Part shown: piece by piece, positions 43,312-53,519 of the stretch
How the letters are laid out: each line of letters begins with the position of its first letter
Numbering within the stretch: the first letter of the stretch is position 1
Source: Kalymmatonema hyalinum WJT4-NPBG1
GTDB taxonomy: Bacteria; Cyanobacteriota; Cyanobacteriia; Cyanobacteriales; Nostocaceae
Direction: 5' to 3'
DNA length: 57,337 nucleotides
Assembly: GCA_019359075.1 (NCBI GenBank)
Contig: JAHHIB010000056.1
Location: forward strand, 1-57,337
The notes under the pieces: generated by a model
What the model was told of the DNA's origin: nothing
The model's database searches: none
The model's input: only the letters and a program-made list of their open reading frames with translations
Made by a program: the position numbers and the translations under genes

Positions 43312-43875
43312 ATGTTGCCTAACCAATTAAAACGATTGGAGCAAGAAGATGATGTGATTTTGTTAGAGAATAAAATATTTAATGCAGTTCAAATTGTCAA
43401 TCAGGTGCTTCAAGATCTTGAGCCCAAGGGAAATGATTTAAATTTACGTTGTAAAGATAAATTTCTTAAAAAATATTTCAAAAAAAGGAATGTCCAAGGC
43501 ATATTTAATAGAGTAGAATGGCAATTTTCACTCAGACGAGGCATTCAATGTGAATTTATCGTACCTGGTAATAATGGTAGACAAAAAGGCAAACTTGAGA
43601 TTAGGGTCACTTTAGAATTCTCTCCATCAAAAAAACAATTTTCATCCATGAGTGATGGTGAGAGTATGTCTGACTCTCTATCACTTACAGACAGTAAGAG
43701 TTCCAAAAATTTTGAGATCAAAGTTTCGTTAGACTTTTGTCCTGAGGAAATGATTTCAGAGAAAAATCATGACGAAAACTCCTTGCATTTTTATTCCTCT
43801 AACAGTGAGGAAGTATATATTCCCACGCGACCAATACTAATGCCAAATCTCTGGGAAAACTCCAGTAGAAACTAA
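43312..43875 (+). CDS. KGK-domain protein
   Basis: The 187-residue protein belongs to the cyanobacterial KGK family of unknown function. The naming motif appears in GRQKGKLEIRVTLEFSP, and the companion FEIKVSLDFCPEEM follows about 45 residues later. The start (LEQEDDVILLENKIFNAVQ) is also family-like. A serine/aspartate-rich linker (SDGESMSDSLSLTDSKSS) separates two similar strands, so the second may be a duplicated hairpin. ATG at 43312 follows GTAAGGAGGATATTTT, a very strong ribosome binding site. It is not in an operon. Confidence 0.8.
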   Translation: MLPNQLKRLEQEDDVILLENKIFNAVQIVNQVLQDLEPKGNDLNLRCKDKFLKKYFKKRNVQGIFNRVEWQFSLRRGIQCEFIVPGNNGRQKGKLEIRVTLEFSPSKKQFSSMSDGESMSDSLSLTDSKSSKNFEIKVSLDFCPEEMISEKNHDENSLHFYSSNSEEVYIPTRPILMPNLWENSSRN

Positions 43876-44217
43876 CCTAGCTATCGACTATATAGCGCTT
43901 GGTGGTGTTGAGTGCAATATATCAAGAAATAAGAACTACAGATGGACACTCATGGAACACAGATAAATAATTACTTCATCCAAACGAGAAGCGCTATATT
44001 ATCTTGTTGAGTGTTGGTGGTACCACATTAGTCAGTTGCAACTTATTCAAGGTAAGAAAGCCCTGCAATCAATTGCAGGGCTAATAGCTTAAGTGAAATA
44101 CAGCTTATTGTAGGGGCGTAGCGCAAGCACTGCTGCTTTGTAGGAGCCACGCCCGACATCGAAAATCGCTATTTAGTCCCTAAGGGGTAGCTACTTGAGC
44201 GTTTTGGCGTGAGATTG
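43876..44217. other. Spacer with a dispersed repeat and a terminator
   Basis: Contains ggacactcatggaacacaga near 43945 (same phrase as in the terminator at 11520-11587), the hairpin at 44059-44082, and a repeat with gtaggggcgtagcgcaagc near 44110. No gene was seen. Confidence 0.45.
44059..44082. terminator. Hairpin between the KGK and GH57 genes
   Basis: AGCCCTGCAA (44059-44068), loop TCAA, TTGCAGGGCT (44073-44082). A perfect 10-bp stem between convergent genes; it can serve both. Confidence 0.65.
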
Positions 44218-46935
44218 CTATCCCAATTGACTTAGCCAAGGACTGACATCTACCGCTAACTTTTGCCCCAGCTTCAACAACTGACAGCACTGAGCGGTAT
44301 CCTGACTTTTAGCAGTTTTGGCAACAAAGACTGGGACAATCTGACTGTACAGACAGCTATAGTACAGTTCTTGAGAGCGCTCAAGGGAGACGCCAAGATT
44401 TAACTGATTTGCCAGATCAATTAACCGCTCTAGGCGTTGCAAATCTGCATCAAAAGTGCCATTGGGATCGTGCAACAATTGCCATAGAGAACGCAATATC
44501 AACTGCTCTAACATCTGCTTACCTTCGGGAATGTTCAGATGACAGTGCAGGTGTTTGGCTTCTGTGGCGATCGCCTCTAACTCGACGATGTGATTCCAAC
44601 TTGATGACAGTTCAGCAATGTCTTGCTCAAGCAAGCGTAAACTCATCATACATCGATACCCCAAGGCAATTTCTGCTGCGACCTGCAACTCTTGCGGCGC
44701 AGCTAGTCCATCGCGGTGAAATGCCATCAACACTCCGTAATTATCACGGTATGCTTGGGTATAAAGTTGGTCTAAACGTGAGAGAGTTTCTTGACTCAAC
44801 AGGTGCATGAGTCGGTGGCGTTCTTCGGCAAAGAGATTCTGCAAGTTGAAAGACTCTTCGCCAAATAGCTGTGTCATCGCTAAGATGGTTTGAGCTGCAC
44901 TAGCCTGTTGTAGCGCTTCAAACAGCTTTTCTTTTAACTGAATGTAGGCACGTCGTCCCTGGAAGGGTTGAATGCAACAGTGGAAATCCCAGCCACCAAG
45001 ATGCAGAACAGCAAATACCAATTCTTCACTTTCCCAGGTAATCTCTGACACTAGGTTCAAATTTCCCACGGCAAGAGTTAATGATCCCATCCGTTGCAAT
45101 TGGTAATCTAGCTCGTTAGCGGTGTAGCAATAAACCCGCTTTTGGTAGGGATGAGAATGTTTGCTCAAACCATTTCCATTTCCATTTTGTAGAGATGTTG
45201 GATGCAACGCCTCTACAGGTTTATGATTGGCAAACAGTGAGGTGAGGGCGTACTGGGCTGCAACTTGTTTAAAGTTCACTTGAGCCGTTAGTACCAACTG
45301 GCGATACACTTCGCCACCGTGTTTGAACAAATCAATATTACTAGCTGCTTGATTTAGGCGTTTGACGAAGCCGAGTTCCAACTGCACGCCAGCCACATCT
45401 CCTGCGAGTTCTAAAGCACGGGCGGCGTAACGCAAAATTTGCGTCCCCTCTGGACGCGAGAGTTCTTCAAAAAACCACCCGCAACTGGTGAACATTAGCA
45501 AAGCATGACGTTGCATTTCCAGTAGGCGCAAGGCGTCTACTTGTTCAGCAGATGTGAGTTTATGGGTTTGGTGACGTGAGAGGAACCGACTCACGTTCTC
45601 TGGAGAGCGATCGCGGATCACCTGGATATACTCATCGCGTGCTTGCCAGGGATCACGGAAAAACAGTTTGCCATGTTCTTCATACACCACAATCAGGCGA
45701 TCGCGCAGCCAATTCAAGGCATCCCGCAAGGGGCGACGCCATTTTTGGTGCCATGTGCCGCCACCACCGCAACCGCAATCATCCTGCCATCTATCGACAC
45801 CGTGGGCGCAACTCCACGCTGTGACTGGCTTTAATTCCACTTCCCATGTGGGAGTATTCAAGCTGAGGTAGTGGGCAAAGTTGGTGACAGTCCAACCCCA
45901 ATGAGGAAACTCTTTTGTAAAGGCGTAGGCTAATGTTTTCTCGGTTCCTCCCTTGTGATGTCCAAAGGTTTCCCCATCTGTGCCAACAGAAATTAACTGT
46001 GCAGGGCGATGATCCCCACGCACTGCCGAACCGATGCGTCCTGCTAAGTGACTGGAATTGAACAGGACATCACTAAAACCCATATCCCGCGAGATGGGAC
46101 CATCGTAGAAGAAGATATCAATATAGGGTCTGTCGTTTGTCATTTGTCCTTCGTCTGATAAAGGATCAATGACTAATGACGAATCACTCTCTTTCAAAAA
46201 ACATCTGTAGGGGCGTGTGGGATCAATCTGATTTCCGCCAACTTCGTGCCATTCAGGGTTGGAATTATCGTTGGTGGGCAACAGACGGCAACGCTGTGCT
46301 TGCGATGGTGCAAGGACAATGAAGCGAATTCCTTCGTCTACTAATGCTTGCAAAGTTGCATAGTCTACAGCAGTCTCTGCCAGCCACATTCCTTCGGGAT
46401 CGCGTCCAAACCGGGATCGGAAATCTTCTTTGCCCCAACGGATTTGGGTGTATTTGTCGCGATCGTTTGCCAGGGGCATGATGATGTGGTTGTATACTTG
46501 CGCGATCGCATTGCCATGCCCGTTGAGGCGATCGCTACTTTTACGATCCGCTTCCAAAATCTGCTGATAAACCTCTACATCGTGGCGTTCTAGCCACGAC
46601 ATAAGAGTTGGTCCAATATTAAAGCTCAAATACTCATAGTTATTTACGATCCCCACCAGTTCGCCTCGGTCATTTAACACCCTGGCAAAGGCATTGGGAC
46701 GATAGCATTCGTGCTGAATTCGTTCGTTCCAATTATGGAAAGGCGCTGCACCCGGTTGCCGTTCAATCGAGTCTAGATAAGGGTTTTCGCGTGGTGGTTG
46801 GTAAAAGTGCCCATGAACAGTAACGTAAACACCCGTAGCTTGTCTCAGGGGATCAAGCATTTTGGTGTTTTTGATATTTTCAGGTGGCGTCAAATTTGAA
46901 CCAGCACTAGCTGGCAGTTCAGCAGCAGAAGTCAT
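44218..46935 (-). CDS. Glycoside hydrolase family 57 / DUF3536 protein
   Basis: The 905-residue protein has an N-terminal GH57 catalytic barrel (about 40-420) with VYVTVHGHFYQPPRENPYLD, WNERIQHECYRPNA, GMWLAETAVDYATL and SVGTDGETFGHHKGGTEK, then a long helical DUF3536 region. GH57 enzymes are retaining alpha-glucan hydrolases or transferases; the exact substrate here (glycogen-related) is inferred. The histidine in VHGHFYQPP and glutamate in LAETAV fit the family. ATG 46935 is chosen (ggaaatactcc upstream); a longer in-frame start reads like leader sequence. Two repeat-derived insertions lie in frame: LVIDPLSDEGQMTNDRP near 46140-46190 and PVEALHPTSLQNGN near 45180-45225. Confidence 0.88.
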   Translation of the reverse strand: MTSAAELPASAGSNLTPPENIKNTKMLDPLRQATGVYVTVHGHFYQPPRENPYLDSIERQPGAAPFHNWNERIQHECYRPNAFARVLNDRGELVGIVNNYEYLSFNIGPTLMSWLERHDVEVYQQILEADRKSSDRLNGHGNAIAQVYNHIIMPLANDRDKYTQIRWGKEDFRSRFGRDPEGMWLAETAVDYATLQALVDEGIRFIVLAPSQAQRCRLLPTNDNSNPEWHEVGGNQIDPTRPYRCFLKESDSSLVIDPLSDEGQMTNDRPYIDIFFYDGPISRDMGFSDVLFNSSHLAGRIGSAVRGDHRPAQLISVGTDGETFGHHKGGTEKTLAYAFTKEFPHWGWTVTNFAHYLSLNTPTWEVELKPVTAWSCAHGVDRWQDDCGCGGGGTWHQKWRRPLRDALNWLRDRLIVVYEEHGKLFFRDPWQARDEYIQVIRDRSPENVSRFLSRHQTHKLTSAEQVDALRLLEMQRHALLMFTSCGWFFEELSRPEGTQILRYAARALELAGDVAGVQLELGFVKRLNQAASNIDLFKHGGEVYRQLVLTAQVNFKQVAAQYALTSLFANHKPVEALHPTSLQNGNGNGLSKHSHPYQKRVYCYTANELDYQLQRMGSLTLAVGNLNLVSEITWESEELVFAVLHLGGWDFHCCIQPFQGRRAYIQLKEKLFEALQQASAAQTILAMTQLFGEESFNLQNLFAEERHRLMHLLSQETLSRLDQLYTQAYRDNYGVLMAFHRDGLAAPQELQVAAEIALGYRCMMSLRLLEQDIAELSSSWNHIVELEAIATEAKHLHCHLNIPEGKQMLEQLILRSLWQLLHDPNGTFDADLQRLERLIDLANQLNLGVSLERSQELYYSCLYSQIVPVFVAKTAKSQDTAQCCQLLKLGQKLAVDVSPWLSQLG
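45188..45217. repeat. Palindromic repeat in the GH57 gene
   Basis: TGTAGAG ... GTTG-ga-TGCAAC ... CTCTACA is the tgtagagacgttgcatgcaacg-type repeat of cyanobacteria, here translated in frame as part of PVEALHPTSLQ. Confidence 0.6.
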
Positions 46936-47506
46936 GGAGTATTTCCAAAAAAATAAACAGTCCTTGCAGTTGCGTCCAAGATAATGCTTACAAACCTTCC
47001 TACAGCGGCATTCCAACAACAATTGGTACAGACAACAACTATGAGATAGAACCAAATTCCGAGGTAGCGGTCTTCGTGTTGGGGGTAATCTGCATTATCC
47101 AGCAGTCCTTTGCCCGGTGCAATCAACCATAGACAAAAGCCATATTAACGGGTTTTGTCGTTGGTACTGCCAAAATTTTAATTGTCTTTTAATATATTAA
47201 ACCGCATCCTTGGTGTACTATTTGGGGTTTATTAGAAACTTTTGCAACAAAAGATTGCAAATTCTACTCATACTGCAATCTTATTTTACAAATCTCGCTC
47301 TAGAAAGCAAACAGTACAATCTTGAAACCCCTCAATCAGAGGGTTGGGAGTATTCTAGAGTCTGGTCTACACAAGTGCTGAGTGCTAAGTGCTGAGTGCT
47401 AAGTGTATATTGTTTGTTACTTAACACTTCTTACTCATGACTCAGGACTAGTTGAGGACTACCTCCTCACGCAACTGTCTCTAATACTTTCAGTTCAAAA
47501 TAACAA
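46936..47506. other. Divergent intergenic region with heptamer repeats
   Basis: About 570 bp between the GH57 gene and cax. At 47374-47405 there are four and a half copies of the heptamer AGTGCT(G/A), a short tandem repeat typical of heterocystous cyanobacteria. No gene was seen. Confidence 0.5.
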
Positions 47507-48598
47507 ATGTCAGGTAAAAACATTGTATTTTTGGTTCTGTTACTGTTTATTCCAGTTTCCATCGCGGCTCATTACTTGAAGTGGGGAGACTTAACAGTTT
47601 TCATCACAGCGAGTTTAGCCATTTTGCCTTTAGCAGCTTGGATGGGCGCAGCCACAGAAGAAATTGCTGTCGTGGTTGGTCCATCGCTGGGGGGGTTGTT
47701 AAACGCCACTTTTGGCAATGCTACGGAACTGATTATTGCTCTAGTTGCCCTAAATGCCGGACTGGTAGATGTGGTCAAAGCCAGTATCACGGGATCAATT
47801 ATCGGCAACTTACTACTGGTGATGGGTCTTTCGATGCTTCTAGGCGGACTGCGCTACAAAGAACAGACATTTCAGCCGATAGTGGCGCGGGTAAACGCTT
47901 CTTCGATGAATCTGGCGGTGATTGCGATTCTACTACCTACAGCGATGAAATTTAGCGCTCACGAAATTAGTCAAAACACACTGCAAAATCTGTCCCTTGC
48001 TGTTGCTGTGGTACTCATTCTCGTCTATGCTCTAACTCTGTTATTTTCCATGAAAACCCACTCTTATCTTTACGAAGTGGCGATCGTAGAAACAGTGGAA
48101 GACGAAACCCATCATGGCAAGCCAAATATTTGGTTGTGGACTGGAGTGCTGCTAATATGTACCCTGTTGGTCGCATTGGAATCAGAATTGCTTGTCAATT
48201 CTTTAGAAGTCGCCACATCGCAGTTGGGTCTAACCGCACTGTTTACAGGAGTCATCCTTGTGCCCATTATTGGTAACGCCGCTGAACACGCTACAGCTGT
48301 GACTGTGGCAATGAAGGATAAGATGGATCTTTCGGTTTCCGTGGCGGTGGGATCAAGTATGCAGATTGCCCTGTTTGTTGCTCCCTTTTTAGTTTTAGCA
48401 GGGTGGGCATTAGGTCAACCGATGGATTTGAATTTCAACCCGTTTGAATTGGTGGCTGTGGCTGTAGCGGTGTTGATTGCTAATAGTATTAGTTCCGATG
48501 GTAAGTCAAACTGGTTAGAAGGCACATTATTATTAGCAGCATATACAGTGTTGGGGTTTGCTTTCTACTTCCTTCCAGTTGTTGATGGTCTCGGGTAG
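47507..48598 (+). CDS. cax: Calcium/proton antiporter (CaCA family, CAX)
   Basis: The 363-residue protein has about eleven helices in two inverted halves with the two signature alpha repeats: FGNATELIIALVALNAG in the first and GNAAEHATAVTVAMKDKMD in the second, each with the cation-binding glutamate. An acidic linker (VETVEDETHHGK) separates the halves. It would export Ca2+ in exchange for H+ across the cytoplasmic or thylakoid membrane. ATG at 47507. It stands alone, with no obvious terminator. Confidence 0.92.
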   Translation: MSGKNIVFLVLLLFIPVSIAAHYLKWGDLTVFITASLAILPLAAWMGAATEEIAVVVGPSLGGLLNATFGNATELIIALVALNAGLVDVVKASITGSIIGNLLLVMGLSMLLGGLRYKEQTFQPIVARVNASSMNLAVIAILLPTAMKFSAHEISQNTLQNLSLAVAVVLILVYALTLLFSMKTHSYLYEVAIVETVEDETHHGKPNIWLWTGVLLICTLLVALESELLVNSLEVATSQLGLTALFTGVILVPIIGNAAEHATAVTVAMKDKMDLSVSVAVGSSMQIALFVAPFLVLAGWALGQPMDLNFNPFELVAVAVAVLIANSISSDGKSNWLEGTLLLAAYTVLGFAFYFLPVVDGLG

Positions 48599-49103
48599 TT
48601 ATCACGTCAAAGCGTATCAGCAGCATTTTTCTTTGGGGTTTGCGACAGATGATCCCCCCGTCCCCTAGTTAAGGGTTGGCTGCCACGAATGCAAATAAGC
48701 ACGATACGATATCACAAGCCTGCGCACCTGCAGCAGGCGCTGATACTTCCTTATCTTTCTCATCTAAACTTAGTCCGATTTCGGTATATGCGAATATGAT
48801 GGTTTTGGGGTGTGGGGGAATTATTATCCGTTACCTTCTTACCTAGTGAGATACTACCCCAACAGGGTACTGCCAAAGCGAGTCCGTTAAAATTACCCTA
48901 GAAATGTGGAAACAAAGTTCATGAGCATGAATAATATCCGTAGAATATTACCGAGCAACTAATCACTGTTTATGTGGGTATGCACTGCCACAAGAGCTAA
49001 AACAACCCGATTGGATAAGTTAATTCTTTGGCAATCCAAATACGGTTGAAATGTGTGAAAAATAGTTTTATAAATTAGAAAAATAGTTTTATAAATTAAT
49101 TGT
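48599..49103. other. Gene-free stretch
   Basis: About 500 bp with no supported gene. It includes gatccccccgtcccctagtt near 48650 (related to the palindrome inside the DUF2157 gene) and a direct repeat, aaaaatagttttataaatta, twice near 49059-49098, just before the PG-binding gene. Confidence 0.45.
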
Positions 49104-49442
49104 ATGGAAGAATCTACAAATCAACCAAAACCTGAAGAACAACCTAAGGCACAACCTAAGGCACAACCTGAGGCACAACCTGAGGCAAAACCTGAATTAC
49201 AATCTCTGATCAAGCCCACTGCGATCAGTTCTGGTTCTGGTCTGCCAACTCTACGGTTTGGTGCAAGAGGTGATTCTGTAAAAGCCCTACAGCGACTTTT
49301 AGTGTCTAATGGCTACTTTGTTAAAATTGATGGAGTTTACGGGGCGCTCACAGAGGCTGCTGTTAAAGCCTTTCAAAGTGGGCGTGGTCTCAGGGCGGAC
49401 GGAGTTGTTGGTCCAAGAACTTGGGGCATTTTGACAGCCTAG
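49104..49442 (+). CDS. Peptidoglycan-binding domain protein (short)
   Basis: The 112-residue protein has a proline/glutamine/alanine-rich N-terminus (imperfect repeats of QPKA/QPEA) and one PG_binding_1 domain at about 48-110: LRFGARGDSVKALQRLLVSN, GYFVKIDGVYGALTEAAVKA, and DGVVGPRTWGIL. No signal peptide is visible, so its route to the wall, if any, is unclear. ATG at 49104. It shares the domain with the gene at 50007; the two domains are clearly paralogous. Confidence 0.85.
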   Translation: MEESTNQPKPEEQPKAQPKAQPEAQPEAKPELQSLIKPTAISSGSGLPTLRFGARGDSVKALQRLLVSNGYFVKIDGVYGALTEAAVKAFQSGRGLRADGVVGPRTWGILTA

Positions 49443-50006
49443 GATATGGTAGCTTTATTTCCGCGCCCAACGTACTAGTACAGCATGGCGGAAGTAAACC
49501 GACCATTATTTTGACTCAAATTTCTCGTACACGGACTATAAAAAGATGGTAGGCGTATTTACGCCGCACGGTAGTAGTCACAAAATGAGTCAATATATTG
49601 TCATACAAATTCTGTATGAAGATGCGCCGCCTTAATACCCCCCTGTAGTCCCCTCAAGGCATCGGGGGGACGGCGTTAGCCGGGGGTAAATATATTGCAG
49701 CTTCACAAATAAACGGTATCAGTTATGAATTATGAAACTTTTTCTCACTCATAATTCATATTTTTTATATAATTTTTTATCAGTTCTACTTCATAATTCT
49801 TTAAGAAAACTTTGCTCATTTGTAAATCATTTATATTTTATGCTTTTTGTTTACGCCTTTAAAAAGGGCAAATACTTGAGTATTCTATTTTACTGATTCT
49901 TTGAAAAGAATTTATTAGATTTTTTTATTTTTAAGTACTGTCTATTCCGGAATAGCAGCAATTTTTCCTGTCAAAGGAAACATGGGTGTTAGGAAAATGA
50001 AATACA
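49443..50006. other. Gene-free stretch between the PG-binding genes
   Basis: About 560 bp, AT-rich on the right. Near 49630-49690 a GC-rich repeat (ccctgtagtcccctcaaggc ... cgggggga) is present. No gene was seen. Confidence 0.4.
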
Positions 50007-50810
50007 ATGACAGATATTGCCCTGCTGATGACGGGCGTGTTAACAACAGGACAACCATCCCCGCCCATTGCACCGGAACTTCCACTCGTTCAGCGAGACA
50101 GTGATCAGGAGAAGTCAACACAAAGGCAGCTATCTCAGATACTTCCAGCTGCTCAAATTACACCACCTGAATTTGTGCAGCCTGAAGCGACTGCCCAAGC
50201 TGCCGCGTCAATAATAACTGTAAAAAATGAAAGTACACTTAATCCAATAGAAATAAATATTCTCTCTGAAATCTCTTGCCTAGTTGGCTCTAGGAATTTT
50301 CAGGTTTTAAGGAAGGACAATAAAGATGTCATTGCACCTTTGAGCTTTCATGTGTGTCCACCAGAAATGCTTTTGTCTAGTGAGCCTATCCCCAAGTTGG
50401 TAGCCCAGTGGGGAAACACTGTCCGAAGTTTTCAAAAAAGTCCGCTTAAACAAAGTAAGAAGATTATGGTTGCTTCTACTTATTTTGTCGGATTCCAACT
50501 AGCATCGGACAATCTCCCGACCACGGCTCTTTCTCGGCGCGCGCAAAGACCTACTGGCAAACAAGGTAGTAATCAGATCAGGGCTCAAATGTATAATAGC
50601 CAATCTTTGCCCGCTTTGCGTTTTGGTGACTCGGGTGTTGCTGTCAGAGTCCTGCAACGACTGTTATTGTCTAGTGGTTATAATGGTGTTCAAGTTGATG
50701 GAATGTTTGGTGTCCTAACGGAGGCTGCTGTCAAAGCCTTCCAAAACAAGCGGAGTTTAGCAGTGGATGGCATCGTTGGTCAAAGAACTTGGTACGAGTT
50801 GACAAGATAG
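50007..50810 (+). CDS. Peptidoglycan-binding domain protein (long)
   Basis: The 267-residue protein has an N-terminal region of about 195 residues of unknown type and a C-terminal PG_binding_1 domain (about 203-266): LRFGDSGVAVRVLQRLLLSS, GYNGVQVDGMFGVLTEAAVK, DGIVGQRTWYEL. The N-terminal part contains two cysteines (EISCLVG, FHVCPPE) and no clear signal peptide. ATG at 50007. It is a paralogue of the gene at 49104 with a different N-terminal half. Confidence 0.8.
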   Translation: MTDIALLMTGVLTTGQPSPPIAPELPLVQRDSDQEKSTQRQLSQILPAAQITPPEFVQPEATAQAAASIITVKNESTLNPIEINILSEISCLVGSRNFQVLRKDNKDVIAPLSFHVCPPEMLLSSEPIPKLVAQWGNTVRSFQKSPLKQSKKIMVASTYFVGFQLASDNLPTTALSRRAQRPTGKQGSNQIRAQMYNSQSLPALRFGDSGVAVRVLQRLLLSSGYNGVQVDGMFGVLTEAAVKAFQNKRSLAVDGIVGQRTWYELTR

Positions 50811-50856
50811 TCATTAGTGATTATTCATTAGCAAATGACTAATCACTAATCACTAC

Positions 50857-53277
50857 TTAACGATACTTATGCTGCTCCAATAGTTGTTGCGCTCTGGGTT
50901 TGTAAATTAAATAAAACAAAGCCTCGATATAACGCAGCAAATCTTCCCGGTTTTCTCTGGAAATAAAGTTCCAGAAGCCATAAATACGCGCCAAAGATAA
51001 CAGCTTTGAAGTGTGAATTTTCCATGTGTAAGTGCTGTAAACCCTGTCAATGGCTCGCTGGGAAATTTCATACCAATAGTTGGGGTTTTGTTCGCACTTG
51101 TCGAGAAAAACCAGGATTTTTTCGGCTGTTTCTTCTAAGTTGGTTGGGTTGATGTAAAAGCCATTGACTTGATCTTGAATAATTTCTAAAGGACCACCAA
51201 ATTGTGTAGCAAAAGTTGGCAATCCTGAAATCATCGATTCTAAAATTGTCAAACCAAAAGCTTCAAACAAAGCAGGTTGCACAAATATTCCCTGGCGATC
51301 GCCAATCACCCGATAAATTTCTCCAGAGTCAGATTTGGTCAAACGCACACCTAACCAACGAATCTTGCCGTGGAGATTGTACTCCTCTATAATCCGGTAC
51401 AGTTTGACAATCTCATCACGTTCTTCGTTGTCACCTGATTCTTCTGTTCGCAATTTACCTGCTACCAAAATGAGGTTGCATCGTTCTTGCAATTGTTGAC
51501 TCCGACCAAAGCATTCGGCTAAACCAGTGAGGTTCTTAATGCGGTCAAGACGCGCCATTGAGAAAAGTGGACGCTTGTTTGGGTCATCGAGGGTACCAAA
51601 AATTTGGGTGTCGTCTTCCAGAGTGAAGAGCATTTCTTCTATTCTGGCGCGATCGCTCTCAACTCTGTCTTGCGTACGTGTGTAGGGGAAATAGGAATTC
51701 TCGTTGACTCCAGGCGGTACCACGTTAAACTTGGGACTAAACAGTTCAATCCCATTGACGACGTGGTATAGTTCCGGCATGGTGAAGCACTTGAGAGACT
51801 CGTACTGTCCTACACTATCCGGCGTTCCCACAATTTCTTGGTAGGTGCTGCTGATGATGAAATTGGCAGCATTCATCGCCAATAAATCGGCAGTGAATTG
51901 TAACGAAAAATGATATTTCTCCTCCAAATCTTGCCAGTATAGGTTACTGAACAAGTATTTGGACTTTTCCAACGCATGGGCAATGTTACATTGCGTTACG
52001 CCAAGGCGGCGTGACAGCAAAAATGCTACTAAATTTCCATCAGTGTAGTTGCCAACAATTAAATCTGGTCTACCGTGAAACTCTGCCAGCAGTTCTTTTT
52101 CAGCATCAATCGCAAAGGTTTCCAGGTAGGGCCAAAATTCAAACCGCGAAATCCAGTTTTGCGTCATGTTGGGATTGAATTCGCGCAAAGGCACTCGCAA
52201 AATCCACGCATTTTCAGTATCGTAGACTTTTTCTAAGCGTTGGTTACAAAGAGTGCCATCACTATTGGGGATCAGGCGAGTGAGAATAATCACCTTCGGC
52301 TGGACATTTAATCGCCCTAAACCAGCCAATGTGGCATCTTCTTGCAGCTGCTTTTCCAGATTCTTCGCCTGGTCGAGGACGTAAACCACTTGACCGCCAG
52401 TATCCGGACGCCCCAAAACTCCCTCTTGGCCAAACCAACCATGAGCAGAGACCAAGACGATTCTAAAAATCATCGGGATGCGAGAGATAAAGGCTTCCAG
52501 AGTTTGGGGAGCCGGAGAGTCAAGCAGTTCATCCAGAATGCTTAAGGTTTCCTGGACTTTTTGGGCGGTGTTCCCCCAACCCGGCTCAAAACCCATTGTT
52601 TGTAAGTCAAAACGAAATTCTTCGTAAGGTTGCTCATTAGGGCGAGAACTGACGAAAGTTATGGCTTTTTTGACTTGCTCGGAGAGTTGCTGCTGCGACT
52701 GAATACGCTCATTAATGAGCAATTGCACGCCGTTGTACTGGTGTAGGCGCAAGAAGTTAAACAAAGTTTCTAGCCATTGCTTAGGGTCAGCAAACAGCTT
52801 GCTGGATAGATAACGGTTGAGAAACTGCACACCCTTACCAATGTTTTTCGGGTCACGAATGACTGGGGTGTAGTCATAAAATGGACCAAAGTCCAACTCC
52901 AAGAGGTCGCCTTCGTTGGGGTTATATCGGTTGACGAAGCGATCGCGCAAATCCAACAGTTCCTGAACCGTCATCGGCTCAATACTCAAGTCGCCTGTCA
53001 GCCGGTAAACTTCTTGACTGGCAATCTTTGGGCGGATAATGAAGCAGAGGCTTGATTCCTCTTGAATAATTTCTTGAGTGTAGTAAATAAGTTTGCCCAA
53101 GTCAGAGGCAGTGTAAAACGTCTCAGGCTTTTCGTACTTAGAGCAGTATGCACTATACAGGTTGAGTATATCGTTTCGCAGCAAATACTTTTTTTCTTGC
53201 TGGCGTAACTCACTAATTAAGGAACGCAAGTCACTTTTCTCTTCACTATCCAGAACGGCTTGAAGTAATTCAGACAT
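50857..53277 (-). CDS. susA: Sucrose synthase
   Basis: The 806-residue GT4 enzyme (usual length about 805) interconverts sucrose + NDP with NDP-glucose + fructose. In heterocystous cyanobacteria it mainly cleaves sucrose and affects carbon flow and glycogen. Visible features are the N-terminal regulatory region (1-265), LVSAHGWFGQEGVLGRPDTGGQ, the nucleotide-sugar site in MARLDRIKNLTGLAE, and the E-x7-E retaining motif in ALFEAFGLTILESMISGLPT. ATG 53277 gives the family N-terminus MSELLQAVLDSEEK. Its 3' end converges on the PG-binding gene, 46 bp apart. Confidence 0.95.
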   Translation of the reverse strand: MSELLQAVLDSEEKSDLRSLISELRQQEKKYLLRNDILNLYSAYCSKYEKPETFYTASDLGKLIYYTQEIIQEESSLCFIIRPKIASQEVYRLTGDLSIEPMTVQELLDLRDRFVNRYNPNEGDLLELDFGPFYDYTPVIRDPKNIGKGVQFLNRYLSSKLFADPKQWLETLFNFLRLHQYNGVQLLINERIQSQQQLSEQVKKAITFVSSRPNEQPYEEFRFDLQTMGFEPGWGNTAQKVQETLSILDELLDSPAPQTLEAFISRIPMIFRIVLVSAHGWFGQEGVLGRPDTGGQVVYVLDQAKNLEKQLQEDATLAGLGRLNVQPKVIILTRLIPNSDGTLCNQRLEKVYDTENAWILRVPLREFNPNMTQNWISRFEFWPYLETFAIDAEKELLAEFHGRPDLIVGNYTDGNLVAFLLSRRLGVTQCNIAHALEKSKYLFSNLYWQDLEEKYHFSLQFTADLLAMNAANFIISSTYQEIVGTPDSVGQYESLKCFTMPELYHVVNGIELFSPKFNVVPPGVNENSYFPYTRTQDRVESDRARIEEMLFTLEDDTQIFGTLDDPNKRPLFSMARLDRIKNLTGLAECFGRSQQLQERCNLILVAGKLRTEESGDNEERDEIVKLYRIIEEYNLHGKIRWLGVRLTKSDSGEIYRVIGDRQGIFVQPALFEAFGLTILESMISGLPTFATQFGGPLEIIQDQVNGFYINPTNLEETAEKILVFLDKCEQNPNYWYEISQRAIDRVYSTYTWKIHTSKLLSLARIYGFWNFISRENREDLLRYIEALFYLIYKPRAQQLLEQHKYR

Positions 53278-53519
53278 GGCAACTCTTGAGATGATTGTAT
53301 TTGGATTCAGCGTTTGACTGGGCAATAGCTAATAGCCAACTGCCCATCGCTAATAGTAAAAACAACTACTAACAATTAGCAATTAGCAATTATTACTATT
53401 GTTACTACCCTTAAACCTCTCTACCTTCCTACGCTTATCTTATCTATGACTACTTTGCACTCTAACTAAAGGCGTACTCTTTTTTTCTTTTTGTTACTGA
53501 CAAAATAGCAGACATCAAG

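Noticed and set aside
46936-47055. 40-residue N-terminal extension of the GH57 protein
   Set aside because: Cysteine-rich leader-like sequence without similarity; the ATG at 46935 begins the more plausible protein.
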